From positions 1 through 29,083 of the forward strand of contig LWDH01000013.1 in NCBI GenBank assembly GCA_002083395.1: a stretch of DNA of 29,083 bases. Direction: 5' to 3'. The translations under genes and the position numbers were made by a program. The notes under the pieces are model-generated. The model saw only the letters and a list, made by a program, of their open reading frames with translations, was not told where the DNA came from and made no database searches. This document shows, one piece after another, positions 9,463-17,549 of this stretch. The number at the start of each line of letters is the position of its first letter. The stretch's first letter is position 1. This stretch comes from Proteobacteria bacterium SG_bin4 (GTDB lineage Bacteria > Pseudomonadota > Gammaproteobacteria > Burkholderiales > Nitrosomonadaceae).

Positions 9463-9573
9463 ACTGTTTTCTCCTGTAAAAATAATGGATCCAATCTTAG
9501 ATGCCACCGCGCGGCAGCACATTTTTCTTGAAATTACCAAAAAGTCAGGGCGCCAATGTAGATAAACATAATG

Positions 9574-9600
9574 TTAGCACTCTCAAACTATGAGTGCTGA
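9574..9600 (-). promoter_or_regulatory. CIRCE operator (HrcA binding site)
   Basis: Inverted repeat TTAGCACTC, nine bases, GAGTGCTGA: eight of nine positions in the second arm match the CIRCE consensus and the spacer is the canonical nine. It lies 111 bases upstream of groES. HrcA repression of groESL through this element is established for the family. The hrcA gene is not in this window. Confidence 0.93.
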
Positions 9601-9629
9601 TAATAGGGATTGTGCTTCAGAATTTCAAG
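9601..9629 (-). promoter_or_regulatory. Sigma-32-type heat-shock promoter of groESL
   Basis: The minus strand reads CTTGAAA (9623-9629), 14 bases, then CCCTATTA (9601-9608), close to the sigma-32 consensus CTTGAAA / CCCCATNT with normal spacing. The -10 box directly abuts CIRCE, so the start site falls inside the operator. A weaker sigma-70-like pair (TTGAGA, 16 bases, TATCTA) lies inside and just below CIRCE. Confidence 0.72.
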
Positions 9630-9788
9630 GGCCGGTAGTAAAAAAATCACAACCTATTAAATTTATGATCTATTTCAAATGGGCAATGATTGGAATGACG
9701 CAGATCAATGTTAATTGCAACTTGCAAGATTTAAGCGGCGAGTGCGGACAATTAGGTAAACGTCCAAAGCTAAAAAGCCAAAATCGCT

Positions 9789-10883
9789 TTAGTCGGTAAT
9801 GATTCCGCCGCCCAAACACACTTTGCTTTCGTAAATCACAACCGATTGACCGGGCGTCACCGCCCATTGGTTTTGCGCAAAATCAACTTGGCAACGGTCC
9901 GGCGTCAAGGTGCTGATTGCGCACGGCGCATCGGCTTGGCGATAACGAGTCTTGGCGGCATAAACCCAATTGCAATGAGGCGCTTTTCCGCTTATCCAGG
10001 TTAAATCCGTGGCGCTGAGGGATGGTTTAAATAAATCCGGATGATCATGGCCCTGAACGACAATAAGAACATTCCGCGTCATATCTTTGGCGGATACGAA
10101 CCACGGCTCATCGGTGCCGCTGCGTGTGCCGCCGATACCCAATCCTTGCCGCTGCCCGATAGTGTAATACATCAATCCGAGATGCCGGCCAACCACTTGG
10201 CCATCGGGTGTTTGGATTTCTCCCGGTTCATGCGGCAAATAGCGATTGAGAAATTCGCGAAACGGACGCTCCCCGATAAAGCAAATACCGGTACTGTCTT
10301 TCTTCGAGAAATTCGGCAGATTCGCCTCTTTTGCGATGGCGCGCACCTCACGTTTGTACAGATGCCCGATCGGAAAAAGTGTGTTCGCCAATTGCACTTG
10401 ATTCAAACGATACAAGAAATAGCTTTGATCTTTGCTGCCATCTTCGCCTTTCAGCAACTGAAAAGACTTGTCGATCTTTCGCACCTGCGCATAATGTCCG
10501 GTTGCAATATAATCCGCTCCCAGTTCATTCGCGTGATCCAGAAAAGCTTTGAATTTAATTTCGGCGTTGCATAGCACATCGGGATTCGGTGTTCGCCCGG
10601 CTTGATATTCCGCGAGAAAATGTGAAAACACCCGGTCTTTATACTCCACAGAAAAATTCACGACTTCAATCGGGATATCAAGCACATCCGCAACCGATAC
10701 CGCATCCAGAAAATCCTGACGGGAAGAGCAATATTCATCAGTATCGTCATCTTCCCAGTTCTTCATGAACAAACCCGCCACATCGTAGCCCTGCCGCTTC
10801 AGCAAATAAGCGGCCACGGAAGAATCAACGCCGCCGGACATCCCCACCACAACCCGGTATTTTTTTGTCGAATCAGGATTCAT
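9789..10883 (-). CDS. mnmA: tRNA-specific 2-thiouridylase MnmA
   Basis: Installs the 2-thio group on wobble uridine 34 of tRNAs for Lys, Glu and Gln, using sulfur relayed to its catalytic cysteine and ATP for adenylation. The 364 residues include the PP-loop GMSGGVDSS (14-22), nucleophile Cys105 in CNAEIKF and the persulfide-bearing Cys201 in STGICFIG. Both match the E. coli pair (Cys102/Cys199) in spacing. The gene overlaps the 3' end of nudJ by 11 bases, so translation is likely coupled. The same nudJ-mnmA pairing is found in E. coli. Confidence 0.98.
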   Translation of the reverse strand: MNPDSTKKYRVVVGMSGGVDSSVAAYLLKRQGYDVAGLFMKNWEDDDTDEYCSSRQDFLDAVSVADVLDIPIEVVNFSVEYKDRVFSHFLAEYQAGRTPNPDVLCNAEIKFKAFLDHANELGADYIATGHYAQVRKIDKSFQLLKGEDGSKDQSYFLYRLNQVQLANTLFPIGHLYKREVRAIAKEANLPNFSKKDSTGICFIGERPFREFLNRYLPHEPGEIQTPDGQVVGRHLGLMYYTIGQRQGLGIGGTRSGTDEPWFVSAKDMTRNVLIVVQGHDHPDLFKPSLSATDLTWISGKAPHCNWVYAAKTRYRQADAPCAISTLTPDRCQVDFAQNQWAVTPGQSVVIYESKVCLGGGIITD

Positions 10884-11328
10884 AATGCGTCAGCAATTCC
10901 AAGGGATAGCGTTTACCGGCACGATGATCCTGGATGCATTGCATGACCAGCGGACTGCGATGCCGGTGGCTCTCGCGCAGGATTTCATCAAAACTCAGCC
11001 AAACCGCCCGGACAATACCGGTATCAAGCACCCGCAACGGATCGTGATGCGTCACCCGGCCAGCGAACGCGAACCGGATATAAGTAATTCCGGCACGCTG
11101 CGAATGCCATTGGTAGATACCCAATAAATAATCCGGCGCAAAGGTATACGCAGTCTCCTCGAGGGTTTCCCGGATAGCTCCCTGAATAATCGACTCGCCG
11201 GGGTCAAGATGTCCCGCCGGTTGATTGAAAAACAAACCGAGTCCGGCTTCGGGTTCTTCCTCGATCAATAAATATTTTCCATCTTGTTCCACGACAGTCG
11301 CAACTGTCACACTGGGTTTCCAAATCAT
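10873..11328 (-). CDS. nudJ: NUDIX hydrolase, NudJ-like phosphatase
   Basis: Small pyrophosphohydrolase; E. coli NudJ acts on nucleoside di/triphosphates and on the thiamin precursor HMP-PP. The 151 residues match NudJ (153). The Nudix box spans 39-60 (GHLDPGE, then RETLEE), with the metal-binding REx2EE glutamates present. The usual Gly near the end of the box is Ala60. The N-terminus KPSVTVATVV and the late motifs SPLV and GKRYPLELL align with NudJ, and the position directly upstream of and overlapping mnmA supports orthology. The start is an ATG at 11328. Confidence 0.92.
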   Translation of the reverse strand: MIWKPSVTVATVVEQDGKYLLIEEEPEAGLGLFFNQPAGHLDPGESIIQGAIRETLEETAYTFAPDYLLGIYQWHSQRAGITYIRFAFAGRVTHHDPLRVLDTGIVRAVWLSFDEILRESHRHRSPLVMQCIQDHRAGKRYPLELLTHYES

Positions 11329-11344
11329 AGTTTCTAACGAAATG

Positions 11345-11381
11345 AAAAAAGGGATGCGCCCCGCGCTTCATTGCAGCGCAT
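11345..11381 (-). terminator. Probable terminator after the hybrid kinase gene
   Basis: On the minus strand ATGCGC (11376-11381) pairs with GCGCAT (11354-11359), followed by CCC and six T residues. It separates the kinase gene from nudJ. An alternative inner stem (GCGCT/AGCGC) competes with it, so the exact fold is uncertain. Confidence 0.42.
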
Positions 11382-11441
11382 AAGCAAATGCAGTAACAAT
11401 TATCGCATTGATACGCTATCTCCGGTTACGATTAATTGAGG

Positions 11442-13262
11442 CTACGGCGATTTATCCAATGCAGGCGATTGAACCGAAGCATATTGCTGCAGTAATTTTT
11501 TCAGTTGTTCATAACTGAAAGGTTTGCTGAGATGCGCATTCATTCCCGCATCGAAGCATTCATTGCGGATGTGCTCGTAGGCATGTGCTGTCAGCGCCAC
11601 GATGGGAATCGGCGGCTTGTTTTGTTGTTGTTCCAGGCGTCGTATCTGCCGCGTTGCTTCAAATCCATCCATCACCGGCATATTGCAATCCATCAAAATC
11701 AAATTGAAAGGCTGCGCCTGATAGGCTCGCACCGCTTCAGCGCCATCACAAGTCATCACCACTTCACATTGCATCCGCTCCAGCATCGCTTTGCTGATCA
11801 TTTGATTGACTTGGTTATCTTCCACCACCAATACCCGCGGACGATATTCGCCGATAACCTGAGACTCGGTTCCAACCGGATCACCCTGCCATGCCGATAT
11901 TGCTTCGACCGGCGCATATTTCAGCGGAATCCGCGCACGAAATTGAGATCCCTTGCCGATTTCGCTGGTCAGCGAGATCTCCCCGCCCATCAATGTCAGC
12001 AAATTACGGGTGATTGCCAAACCCAAACCGGTCCCCTGGACATGCCGGGTGGTTTCGCCTACTTGCGTGAATTCCTGGAACAACTGCGTTTGTTGCTCGG
12101 CGGAAATACCGATGCCGGTATCTGCTACTGTTAATTCCAATTCCACACCATCCTGCGCGGAAACCGGCTTACACTGCACCGATAGTTTAACCTCCCCTTG
12201 TTGCGTAAACTTAAACGCATTTCCGAGCAAGTTAAATAGAATTTGTTTAATCCGGTCCGAGTCGCCGGTCAATTGGTTCCGGCTTATACCATCGCGAGTC
12301 ACGATGAAATTTAACGATGTCTCCTTGGCTTTCTGGCGAAACAACAATTCAACCTCATCAATCAAAATATTCAGATCAAAGGTGCGATCAATAATCGTCA
12401 ACTTGTGGGCTTCTATTTTCGCAAAATCCAGAATGTCATCGATCACACGCAGCAGTGTCCGTCCCGAATCGCGAATGACATTCAAATAATTTCTCTGCTC
12501 AGGATTTAAAGCCGTCATTGCCAATATCTCGGTCATCCCCAGCACGCCATTCATCGGTGTCCGGATCTCATGGCTCATCGCCGCTAAAAAGGCCGATTTG
12601 GCTTTATTGGCATTTTCTGCTTGTACGCGCGCCTGTTCCAAATCGGCCGCTTGCTGCTGCAATAAAACCGCCTGCTCCCTTGCAATCCAATAATTCTGAT
12701 GCTGCAACTTGCCATTGTGAATCAGAAAAATAAAATAAGCCGAGCCGATCGTCATCAGTACCCATCGGCCTTCATCGGGAATAAATACCGCCAGGCCGAT
12801 AAGGCTTGGTAAATAAATCAATACAGCAAAAGCCAGCATCAAACGGATGCGCGGCGCTATCGCCGCAATGCCGCCCGCGACAAATCCCACTGTGGCGATA
12901 ACTGCCAATGCAGCACCGGTGTCAATTGTTTCAATGGAAAAGAAAATCCAAACCAGCAAACTCCCCCAAGTTAAAGCCGTTGCCACGTAAATTGCAGCAA
13001 TCGCGAATTCCAGCGATACTTGCTTTTCATGACTGAATTTTGCTGCATACCGGTAAATCAACAGCCGTAAAATTGCCAACACGATAAAAAAAACATCAAA
13101 ACCCCAAATGTAGGGCTGGGCGGTTAGTTCCGGAGACATCAAGAGCGAAGCACTGCAACACAGCACATAAAATAAACCGCCCAACCGCATCCGCTGCACC
13201 ATATCTTGGTTAGTGCTCATCCGTACCGCTGCAAGGCGCGCCACCTCGGGATCCAACCACAT
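11442..13262 (-). CDS. Membrane-bound hybrid sensor histidine kinase/response regulator
   Basis: Signal-transducing kinase of 606 residues. The N-terminal third (about 25-190) is a bundle of around six or seven hydrophobic segments with short connections and no large periplasmic domain, suggesting membrane-level or intracellular sensing. A short coiled coil (196-225) leads into HisKA with phospho-acceptor His231 in MSHEIRTPMNG. The ATP-binding domain has the N box with Asn348, DTGIGI (381-386) and GTGLGLAI (410-417). A C-terminal receiver domain begins RVLVVEDN and has phospho-acceptor Asp525 in LMDCNMPVMDG and a late KPF. There is no HPt domain or output domain, so a separate phosphotransfer partner is expected. 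The ATG at 13262 has AGGAA ten bases upstream. It appears monocistronic; the signal is unknown. Confidence 0.93.
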   Translation of the reverse strand: MWLDPEVARLAAVRMSTNQDMVQRMRLGGLFYVLCCSASLLMSPELTAQPYIWGFDVFFIVLAILRLLIYRYAAKFSHEKQVSLEFAIAAIYVATALTWGSLLVWIFFSIETIDTGAALAVIATVGFVAGGIAAIAPRIRLMLAFAVLIYLPSLIGLAVFIPDEGRWVLMTIGSAYFIFLIHNGKLQHQNYWIAREQAVLLQQQAADLEQARVQAENANKAKSAFLAAMSHEIRTPMNGVLGMTEILAMTALNPEQRNYLNVIRDSGRTLLRVIDDILDFAKIEAHKLTIIDRTFDLNILIDEVELLFRQKAKETSLNFIVTRDGISRNQLTGDSDRIKQILFNLLGNAFKFTQQGEVKLSVQCKPVSAQDGVELELTVADTGIGISAEQQTQLFQEFTQVGETTRHVQGTGLGLAITRNLLTLMGGEISLTSEIGKGSQFRARIPLKYAPVEAISAWQGDPVGTESQVIGEYRPRVLVVEDNQVNQMISKAMLERMQCEVVMTCDGAEAVRAYQAQPFNLILMDCNMPVMDGFEATRQIRRLEQQQNKPPIPIVALTAHAYEHIRNECFDAGMNAHLSKPFSYEQLKKLLQQYASVQSPALDKSP

Positions 13263-13468
13263 ACCATTTCCTTTTGGAATAAGTTCTTATTCCATGAAAT
13301 TGTATCTGAAGAACCGGGATAACCGGTAAAAGGCTAATTACCCGCACTACAAAGAATCGAATAATTTTTCTGGAATCGCAGAGTTGCTGGGTTTAAGCGC
13401 ATAAATTACGCTTGAAGCAACTAGCCAAAAGCAGCGCTAAAAGGTATGATTCGCAACTGACGTAACCG

Positions 13469-13559
13469 GGAGGTGTGGCCGAGCTGGTTTAAGGCAGCAG
13501 TCTTGAAAACTGCCGTAGGGGTGACTCTACCGTGAGTTCGAATCTCACCGCCTCCGCCA
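13469..13559 (+). tRNA. tRNA-Ser (anticodon UGA)
   Basis: Class II tRNA of 91 bases with encoded CCA. The acceptor stem GGAGGTG pairs with CGCCTCC (one T-G pair). The anticodon stem GCAGT/ACTGC encloses CTTGAAA with UGA at 34-36. There is a long variable arm and a T loop GTTCGAATC. A TATGAT -10-like box at 13445-13450 lies just upstream. The 3' end marks the left boundary of the decayed restriction locus and transposon. Confidence 0.97.
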
Positions 13560-13597
13560 GAATTTTTAATATCAACAACTTAGATAATAAAAATTCT
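13559..13597 (+). terminator. AT-rich inverted repeat after tRNA-Ser
   Basis: Perfect 10-bp arms AGAATTTTTA and TAAAAATTCT, extendable to 13 of 14 matches, begin at the last base of the tRNA. It could terminate the tRNA transcript. The AT-rich stem and the lack of a downstream U-run make this weak, and a recombination-related role cannot be excluded. Confidence 0.4.
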
Positions 13598-13713
13598 ATT
13601 ACCCATCTATTAACGAATTTTGCTGGTTTATCGAGCAGCGGCATATCCCCTTTTCCGGCTTCGATTCTTTGGCGATGAAAGCCTTCTCACAACTTCTCAA
13701 GCCGTTTACGTAG

Positions 13714-13908
13714 CCTCCTAGTTATTTATCCGCTTTTTCTTCAAAGTTAAGTCAATTATTCGCGCACCAGGCGATCAAGCCATATCCGATCGCCAATCAG
13801 AAATGGATCATCGGTTTCCTCATTGAACAAATTGAAACCCTCGAAACCCTGCGCGACACCCTGCTCCCCAAACTGATGAGCGGCGAGGTGCGAGTTGATT
13901 ATCCGTAG
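13714..13908 (+). pseudogene. Remnant of type I restriction specificity subunit (hsdS 3' end)
   Basis: The frame ending at TAG 13906-13908 reads a recognisable HsdS C-terminus: a Glu/Leu-rich helix with TLETLRDTLLPKLMSGEV followed by RVDYP. The Leu-Leu-Pro-Lys-Leu-x-Ser-Gly-Glu pattern is characteristic of the end of many HsdS proteins. Only about 30-40 residues look homologous. Upstream the frame has a TAG at 13711-13713 and no target-recognition domains, so this is a broken fragment. It is followed at once by palindromic repeats and a truncated hsdR, consistent with deletion inside an hsd locus. The region 13598-13713 shows nothing else recognisable. Confidence 0.7.
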
Positions 13909-13951
13909 GGGCAAATAATCATTTGCCCCTACGTCACTTGCCCCTGCAAGT
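13905..13951. repeat. REP-like palindromes at the hsdS/hsdR junction
   Basis: A perfect 12-bp stem (GTAGGGGCAAAT and its complement, loop AATC, 13905-13932) overlaps the hsdS stop codon. It is followed by a second, smaller hairpin (ACTTGC/GCAAGT, 13936-13951) with the related core TTGCCCCT. GTAGGGGC-type palindromes recur in intergenic DNA of many bacteria. Here they sit exactly where hsdS and hsdR remnants are joined. Confidence 0.75.
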
Positions 13952-16252
13952 AAATGAACCTCCTGCCAACTATGGCCTGGCCAGTGTCACCCAGCAACCC
14001 AAGGGCGATAAAAAGGCCGGTGTGGTGTGGCATACGCAAGGCAGCGGCAAGTCGCTGTCGATGGTATTTTATACCGGCAAGATCGTGCTGGTGCTGAATA
14101 ATCCGACGATTGTGGTGATTACCGACCGTAACGACTTGGACGATCAGCTATTCGACACTTTTGCCGCGTGCAAACAACTGCTGCGGCAGGAACCGAAACA
14201 AGTCGAAAGCCGCCAGCAACTGAAAGAATTGCTGCGCGTAGCATCCGGCGGGGTGATTTTCACCACGATTCAGAAGTTCCAGCCGGACCAAGGTAACGTG
14301 TATGAAGCGCTTTCGGATCGCCGCAACATCGTGGTCATTGCCGACGAAGCGCACCGCACGCAATATGGATTCTCGGCCAAAACGGTGGACGATAAAAATG
14401 CCGACGGCGAAGTGATCGGCAAGAAAACGGTATACGGTTTTGCCAAGTATCTGCGCGATGCATTGCCGAATGCCACTTATCTCGGTTTTACCGGTACACC
14501 GATTGAAAAAACCGACGTCAACACCCCGGCGGTATTCGGCAGCTATGTGGATATTTACGATATTGCGCAAGCGTGGAAGACGGCGCGACGGTGCGCATCT
14601 ACTATGAAAGCCGCTTGGCAAAAGTCGCGCTGAGCGAGGAAGGCAGAAAGCTGATCAAAGAGCTGGATGATGAGCTGGATCAGGACGAACTGACCGATAC
14701 GCAAAAAACCAAAGCCAAGTGGACGCAGATGGAAGCGCTGATCGGCAGCGAGCGCCGCATCCAAAACATCGCGCAGGATATCGTCAACCATTTTGAAGCA
14801 CGGCAGGAAGTGTTTGCCGGCAAGGGCATGATCGTGTGCATGTCGCGCCGCATTGCCGCCGATCTGTACAGTGAGATCGTCAAGCTGCGACCGCAATGGC
14901 ATTCCGGTGATTTGAACAAAGGCGCGATCAAGGTCGTGATGACGGCAGCATCGTCCGATGGCCCGGTCATGGCGAAGCACCACACCACCAAGCAGCAGCG
15001 CAAGCTACTGGCCGAGCGCATGAAGGATAACAGCGATGAACTGAAGCTGGTGATCGTGCGCGACATGTGATTGACCAGATTCGATGCGCCCGGCATGCAC
15101 ACGCTCTATATCGATAAACCGATGAAGGGTCACAACCTGATGCAGGCCATTGCACGGGTGAACCGTGTGTATGGCGATAAACCCGGCGGCTTGGTGGTGG
15201 ACTACCTCGGTATCGCATCGGATTTGAAGGAAGCGCTGTCGTTTTATTCCGATGCCGGCGGCAAGGGCGATCCGGCGTTGATGCAGAGGCAAGCGGTACA
15301 GCTCATGCAGGAAAAACTCGAAGTGGTAGCGGCAATGTACCATGGTTTCGCGTATCAGGATTACTTTGCAGCCGACACATCACAAAAACTGGCGCTCATT
15401 CTCGCGGCTGAGGATCATATCCTGGGCTTGGACGACGGCAAGAGACGTTATATGAATGAAGTCGCCGCGTTATCCCAGGCTTTTGCCATCGCCATTCCGC
15501 ATGAACAAGCACTGGAAGTAAAGGATGAAGTGGCTTTCTTTCAGGCGGTGAAAGCGCGTTTGGCCAAATTTGACAGCAGCGGCGGCGGCAACACCGATGA
15601 AGCCATCGAAACCACGATCCGGCAGGTCATCGACCGGGCGCTGGTATCGGAGCAAGTCATCGATATATTCGATGCCGCCGGACTCAAGAAACCCGACATT
15701 TCGATTCTGTCCGACGATTTCCTGGAAGAATTGAGAGGCCACCAGCATAAGAATGTGGCGATGGAAGTCTTGCGGAAATTGCTCAACGATGAATTGACGG
15801 TGCGCGCCAAAACCAATCTGGCGCACAGCAAAACCTTGATGGAAATGCTCGAGAATACCATCAATAAATACCACAACAAAGTTCTAACCGCTGCCGAAGT
15901 GATTGACGAACTGATCAAGATCAGCAAGGAGATCGTCGCCTCGGGCAAGGAAGCCGAAAGGCTGCATTTATCGAATTACGAATATGCTTTTTATACCGCC
16001 GTCGCCAGCAACAATAGCGCCCGTGAATTGATGCAAAACGACCAATTACGTGAACTGGCCATCGTTTTAACCCAGCGCATCCGTCAGAATGCCTCGATCG
16101 ACTGGACCATCAAGGAAAGTGTCAGAGCCAAGCTGAAAGTTATTGTCAAAAGAACGCTGAAGCAATACGGTTATCCGCCGGATATGCAATTATTGGCAAC
16201 GGAAATGGTGCTGAAGCAAGCTGAGATGATTGCTGCTGAATTGGCGGCTTAA
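13923..16252 (+). pseudogene. hsdR: Type I restriction enzyme motor subunit HsdR, truncated and doubly disrupted
   Basis: HsdR is the SF2 translocase and nuclease subunit of type I restriction enzymes. Intact motor motifs are GVVWHTQGSGKS (Walker A), VVITDRNDLDDQ, DEAHRTQYG (DEAH box) and GFTGTPIE. Three lesions show loss of function. First, homology begins only about 20 residues before Walker A, so the N-terminal PD-(D/E)xK nuclease region is missing. Second, one G is missing at 14573/14574: the reading jumps from IYDIAQA to the next frame, where EDGATVRIYYESRL is the expected continuation. Third, TGA at 15068-15070 replaces the conserved Trp of RDMWLTGFDAP, with Arg for Gly three codons later. 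From 15071 the rest is open to TAA 16250-16252. No hsdM is present, so there is no active system here. Confidence 0.93.
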
Positions 16253-16256
16253 TGAT

Positions 16257-16264
16257 TTCCGTAA
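16257..16264. repeat. Target-site duplication, left copy
   Basis: The octamer TTCCGTAA abuts the left terminal repeat and recurs exactly at 18458-18465 outside the right terminal repeat. Eight bases is the usual duplication length of IS1595-family elements. It starts four bases after the hsdR stop codon. Confidence 0.92.
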
Positions 16265-16289
16265 CGGAATGTCCCAATAATTGATTGTA
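16265..16289 (+). repeat. Left terminal inverted repeat of the IS1595 element
   Basis: Twenty-five bases beginning CGGAATGTCCCAATAATTGA. They match the reverse complement of 18433-18457 except at position 13 (A here, T in the other end). Confidence 0.93.
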
Positions 16290-16338
16290 TCTAGTTATTG
16301 TTTAGTTTATACTTGTTTCCAAGTTAAGGAGACAAGTA

Positions 16339-17229
16339 ATGAACATTATACAAATCTTTAAGAAATTTCCAGATCAAAAATCCTGCATAGATCATCTTGA
16401 ATCTGTCCGTTGGGCAAATGGCGTTACCTGCCCTTACTGTGGGTCAGAAAACAACTATCCACGTACATCTGACTTACGCCATCATTGCAATTCCTGCCAA
16501 AAATCATTCAGTGTAACAATTGGCACGCTATTTCATGATACGCGCATACCTCTTCAAAAATGGTTTCTTGCAATATCCCTGATATTAAATGCAAAGAAAG
16601 GCATCTCTGCGCGTCAATTAGCTCGCGATCTTGAAGTGAATAAAGATACCGCATGGCGCATGGCCATGAAAATACGTGAAAGCATGAAATCAGACGGGGA
16701 GCTACTTACTGGCGTTATTGAAATGGACGAAACCTATGTGGGCGGCAAGCCACGCAAAACAGCGAAAAAAGATGATGACAATAATTCAGGTTCACCACGT
16801 GGGCGCGGCACAAAGAAAACGCCGGTAGTTGGAATGGTATCTAGAGGTGGTGATGTTAAAGCAAAGAAAGTTGAAAAAAGCATGTTGAAATCAAAAGACC
16901 TAAATCAACTTATTCGTAAAAACGTAAATCCAATAGGATCAGTATTAGTTACTGATGAATATCGTGGCTATTCCAGAGTTTCAAAAATTCTCAAGCATTA
17001 CACCGTGAATCATCAATTTGAATACGCTAACGGTGAAATACACACAAATACAATTGAATCATTCTGGGCATTACTAAAACGTGGAATTATCGGTCAGTTT
17101 CATAAAGTATCGGCTAAATACTTGGATAAGTATATCGACGAGTTTTGCTTCAGATATAACAAGAGGAATTCTGATTCTTCAAGCGTGTTTAATTTATCTG
17201 TTGGACTGATGTTAAAAGCGCGCGCTTAG
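16339..17229 (+). CDS. IS1595-family transposase (ISXO2-like DDE)
   Basis: Catalyses cut/strand transfer at the element's terminal repeats. The 296 residues have an N-terminal zinc ribbon (Cys31, Cys34, Cys50, Cys53), a helix-turn-helix-like stretch with ISARQLARDLEVNKDTAWRM (89-108), and an ISXO2-type catalytic domain. The acidic residues are Asp130 (EMDETYVGG), Asp206 (VTDEYRGY) and Glu240 (TNTIESFW). A basic, low-complexity insertion (about 138-162) separates the first two parts of the catalytic domain, as is common in this family. The start ATG 16339 has AAGGAGA eight bases upstream. No frameshift or stop is seen, so the enzyme should be functional. Confidence 0.96.
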   Translation: MNIIQIFKKFPDQKSCIDHLESVRWANGVTCPYCGSENNYPRTSDLRHHCNSCQKSFSVTIGTLFHDTRIPLQKWFLAISLILNAKKGISARQLARDLEVNKDTAWRMAMKIRESMKSDGELLTGVIEMDETYVGGKPRKTAKKDDDNNSGSPRGRGTKKTPVVGMVSRGGDVKAKKVEKSMLKSKDLNQLIRKNVNPIGSVLVTDEYRGYSRVSKILKHYTVNHQFEYANGEIHTNTIESFWALLKRGIIGQFHKVSAKYLDKYIDEFCFRYNKRNSDSSSVFNLSVGLMLKARA

Positions 17230-17399
17230 TCACGATTTAGTCACGAGTAATTCTACTATAGTCAACTTCATGTTGAATATCATAATATAAACATCATATT
17301 GCGCTAAAAAATTTTCACTGTCTGATTGAGTTAGGCAAACTGATCACGCTTCTGATCGCGCTTTTCTCTACAAAATTTCTTGTAGAAAAAAATTATTTG

Positions 17400-17427
17400 T
17401 TGCAAACATGGAATTGTGTTGTATAAT
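17400..17427 (+). promoter_or_regulatory. Sigma-70 promoter of the passenger gene
   Basis: TTGCAA (17400-17405), 16 bases, then a perfect TATAAT (17422-17427). Transcription would start near 17434, leaving a leader of about 115 bases before the passenger ATG. It lies in the AT-rich gap after the transposase, so the passenger does not depend on transposase transcription. Confidence 0.68.
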
Positions 17428-17444
17428 TTTTAGATGGAAATGAT

Positions 17445-17481
17445 TAAGGCCAATCTTCCCATTCAGAAAAAATTGGCCTTA
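17445..17481 (+). other. Leader hairpin before the passenger gene
   Basis: Perfect 10-bp arms TAAGGCCAAT and ATTGGCCTTA enclose a 17-base loop in the predicted 5' leader. It lacks a strong terminal U-run, so it could be a regulatory or RNA-stability structure, or a protein-binding palindrome. Its function is unknown. Confidence 0.5.
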
Positions 17482-17549
17482 TTGATATATACGCATAACT
17501 CACCACGTGTTGTGAGACTGTATTTTCTTTGAAACCACGAGGGCTTCAG

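Noticed and set aside
9590..9799. Short plus-strand frame between groES and mnmA
   Set aside because: It begins inside the CIRCE operator and spans the heat-shock promoter, with no homology.
14148..14621. Minus-strand frames over the hsdR remnant
   Set aside because: The plus strand carries clear HsdR motor motifs, and the antisense frames reflect GC-biased codon use.
17374..17400. Hairpin TCTACAA/TTGTAGA considered as the transposase terminator
   Set aside because: The stem is short and is followed by an A-tract rather than a U-tract on the plus strand.
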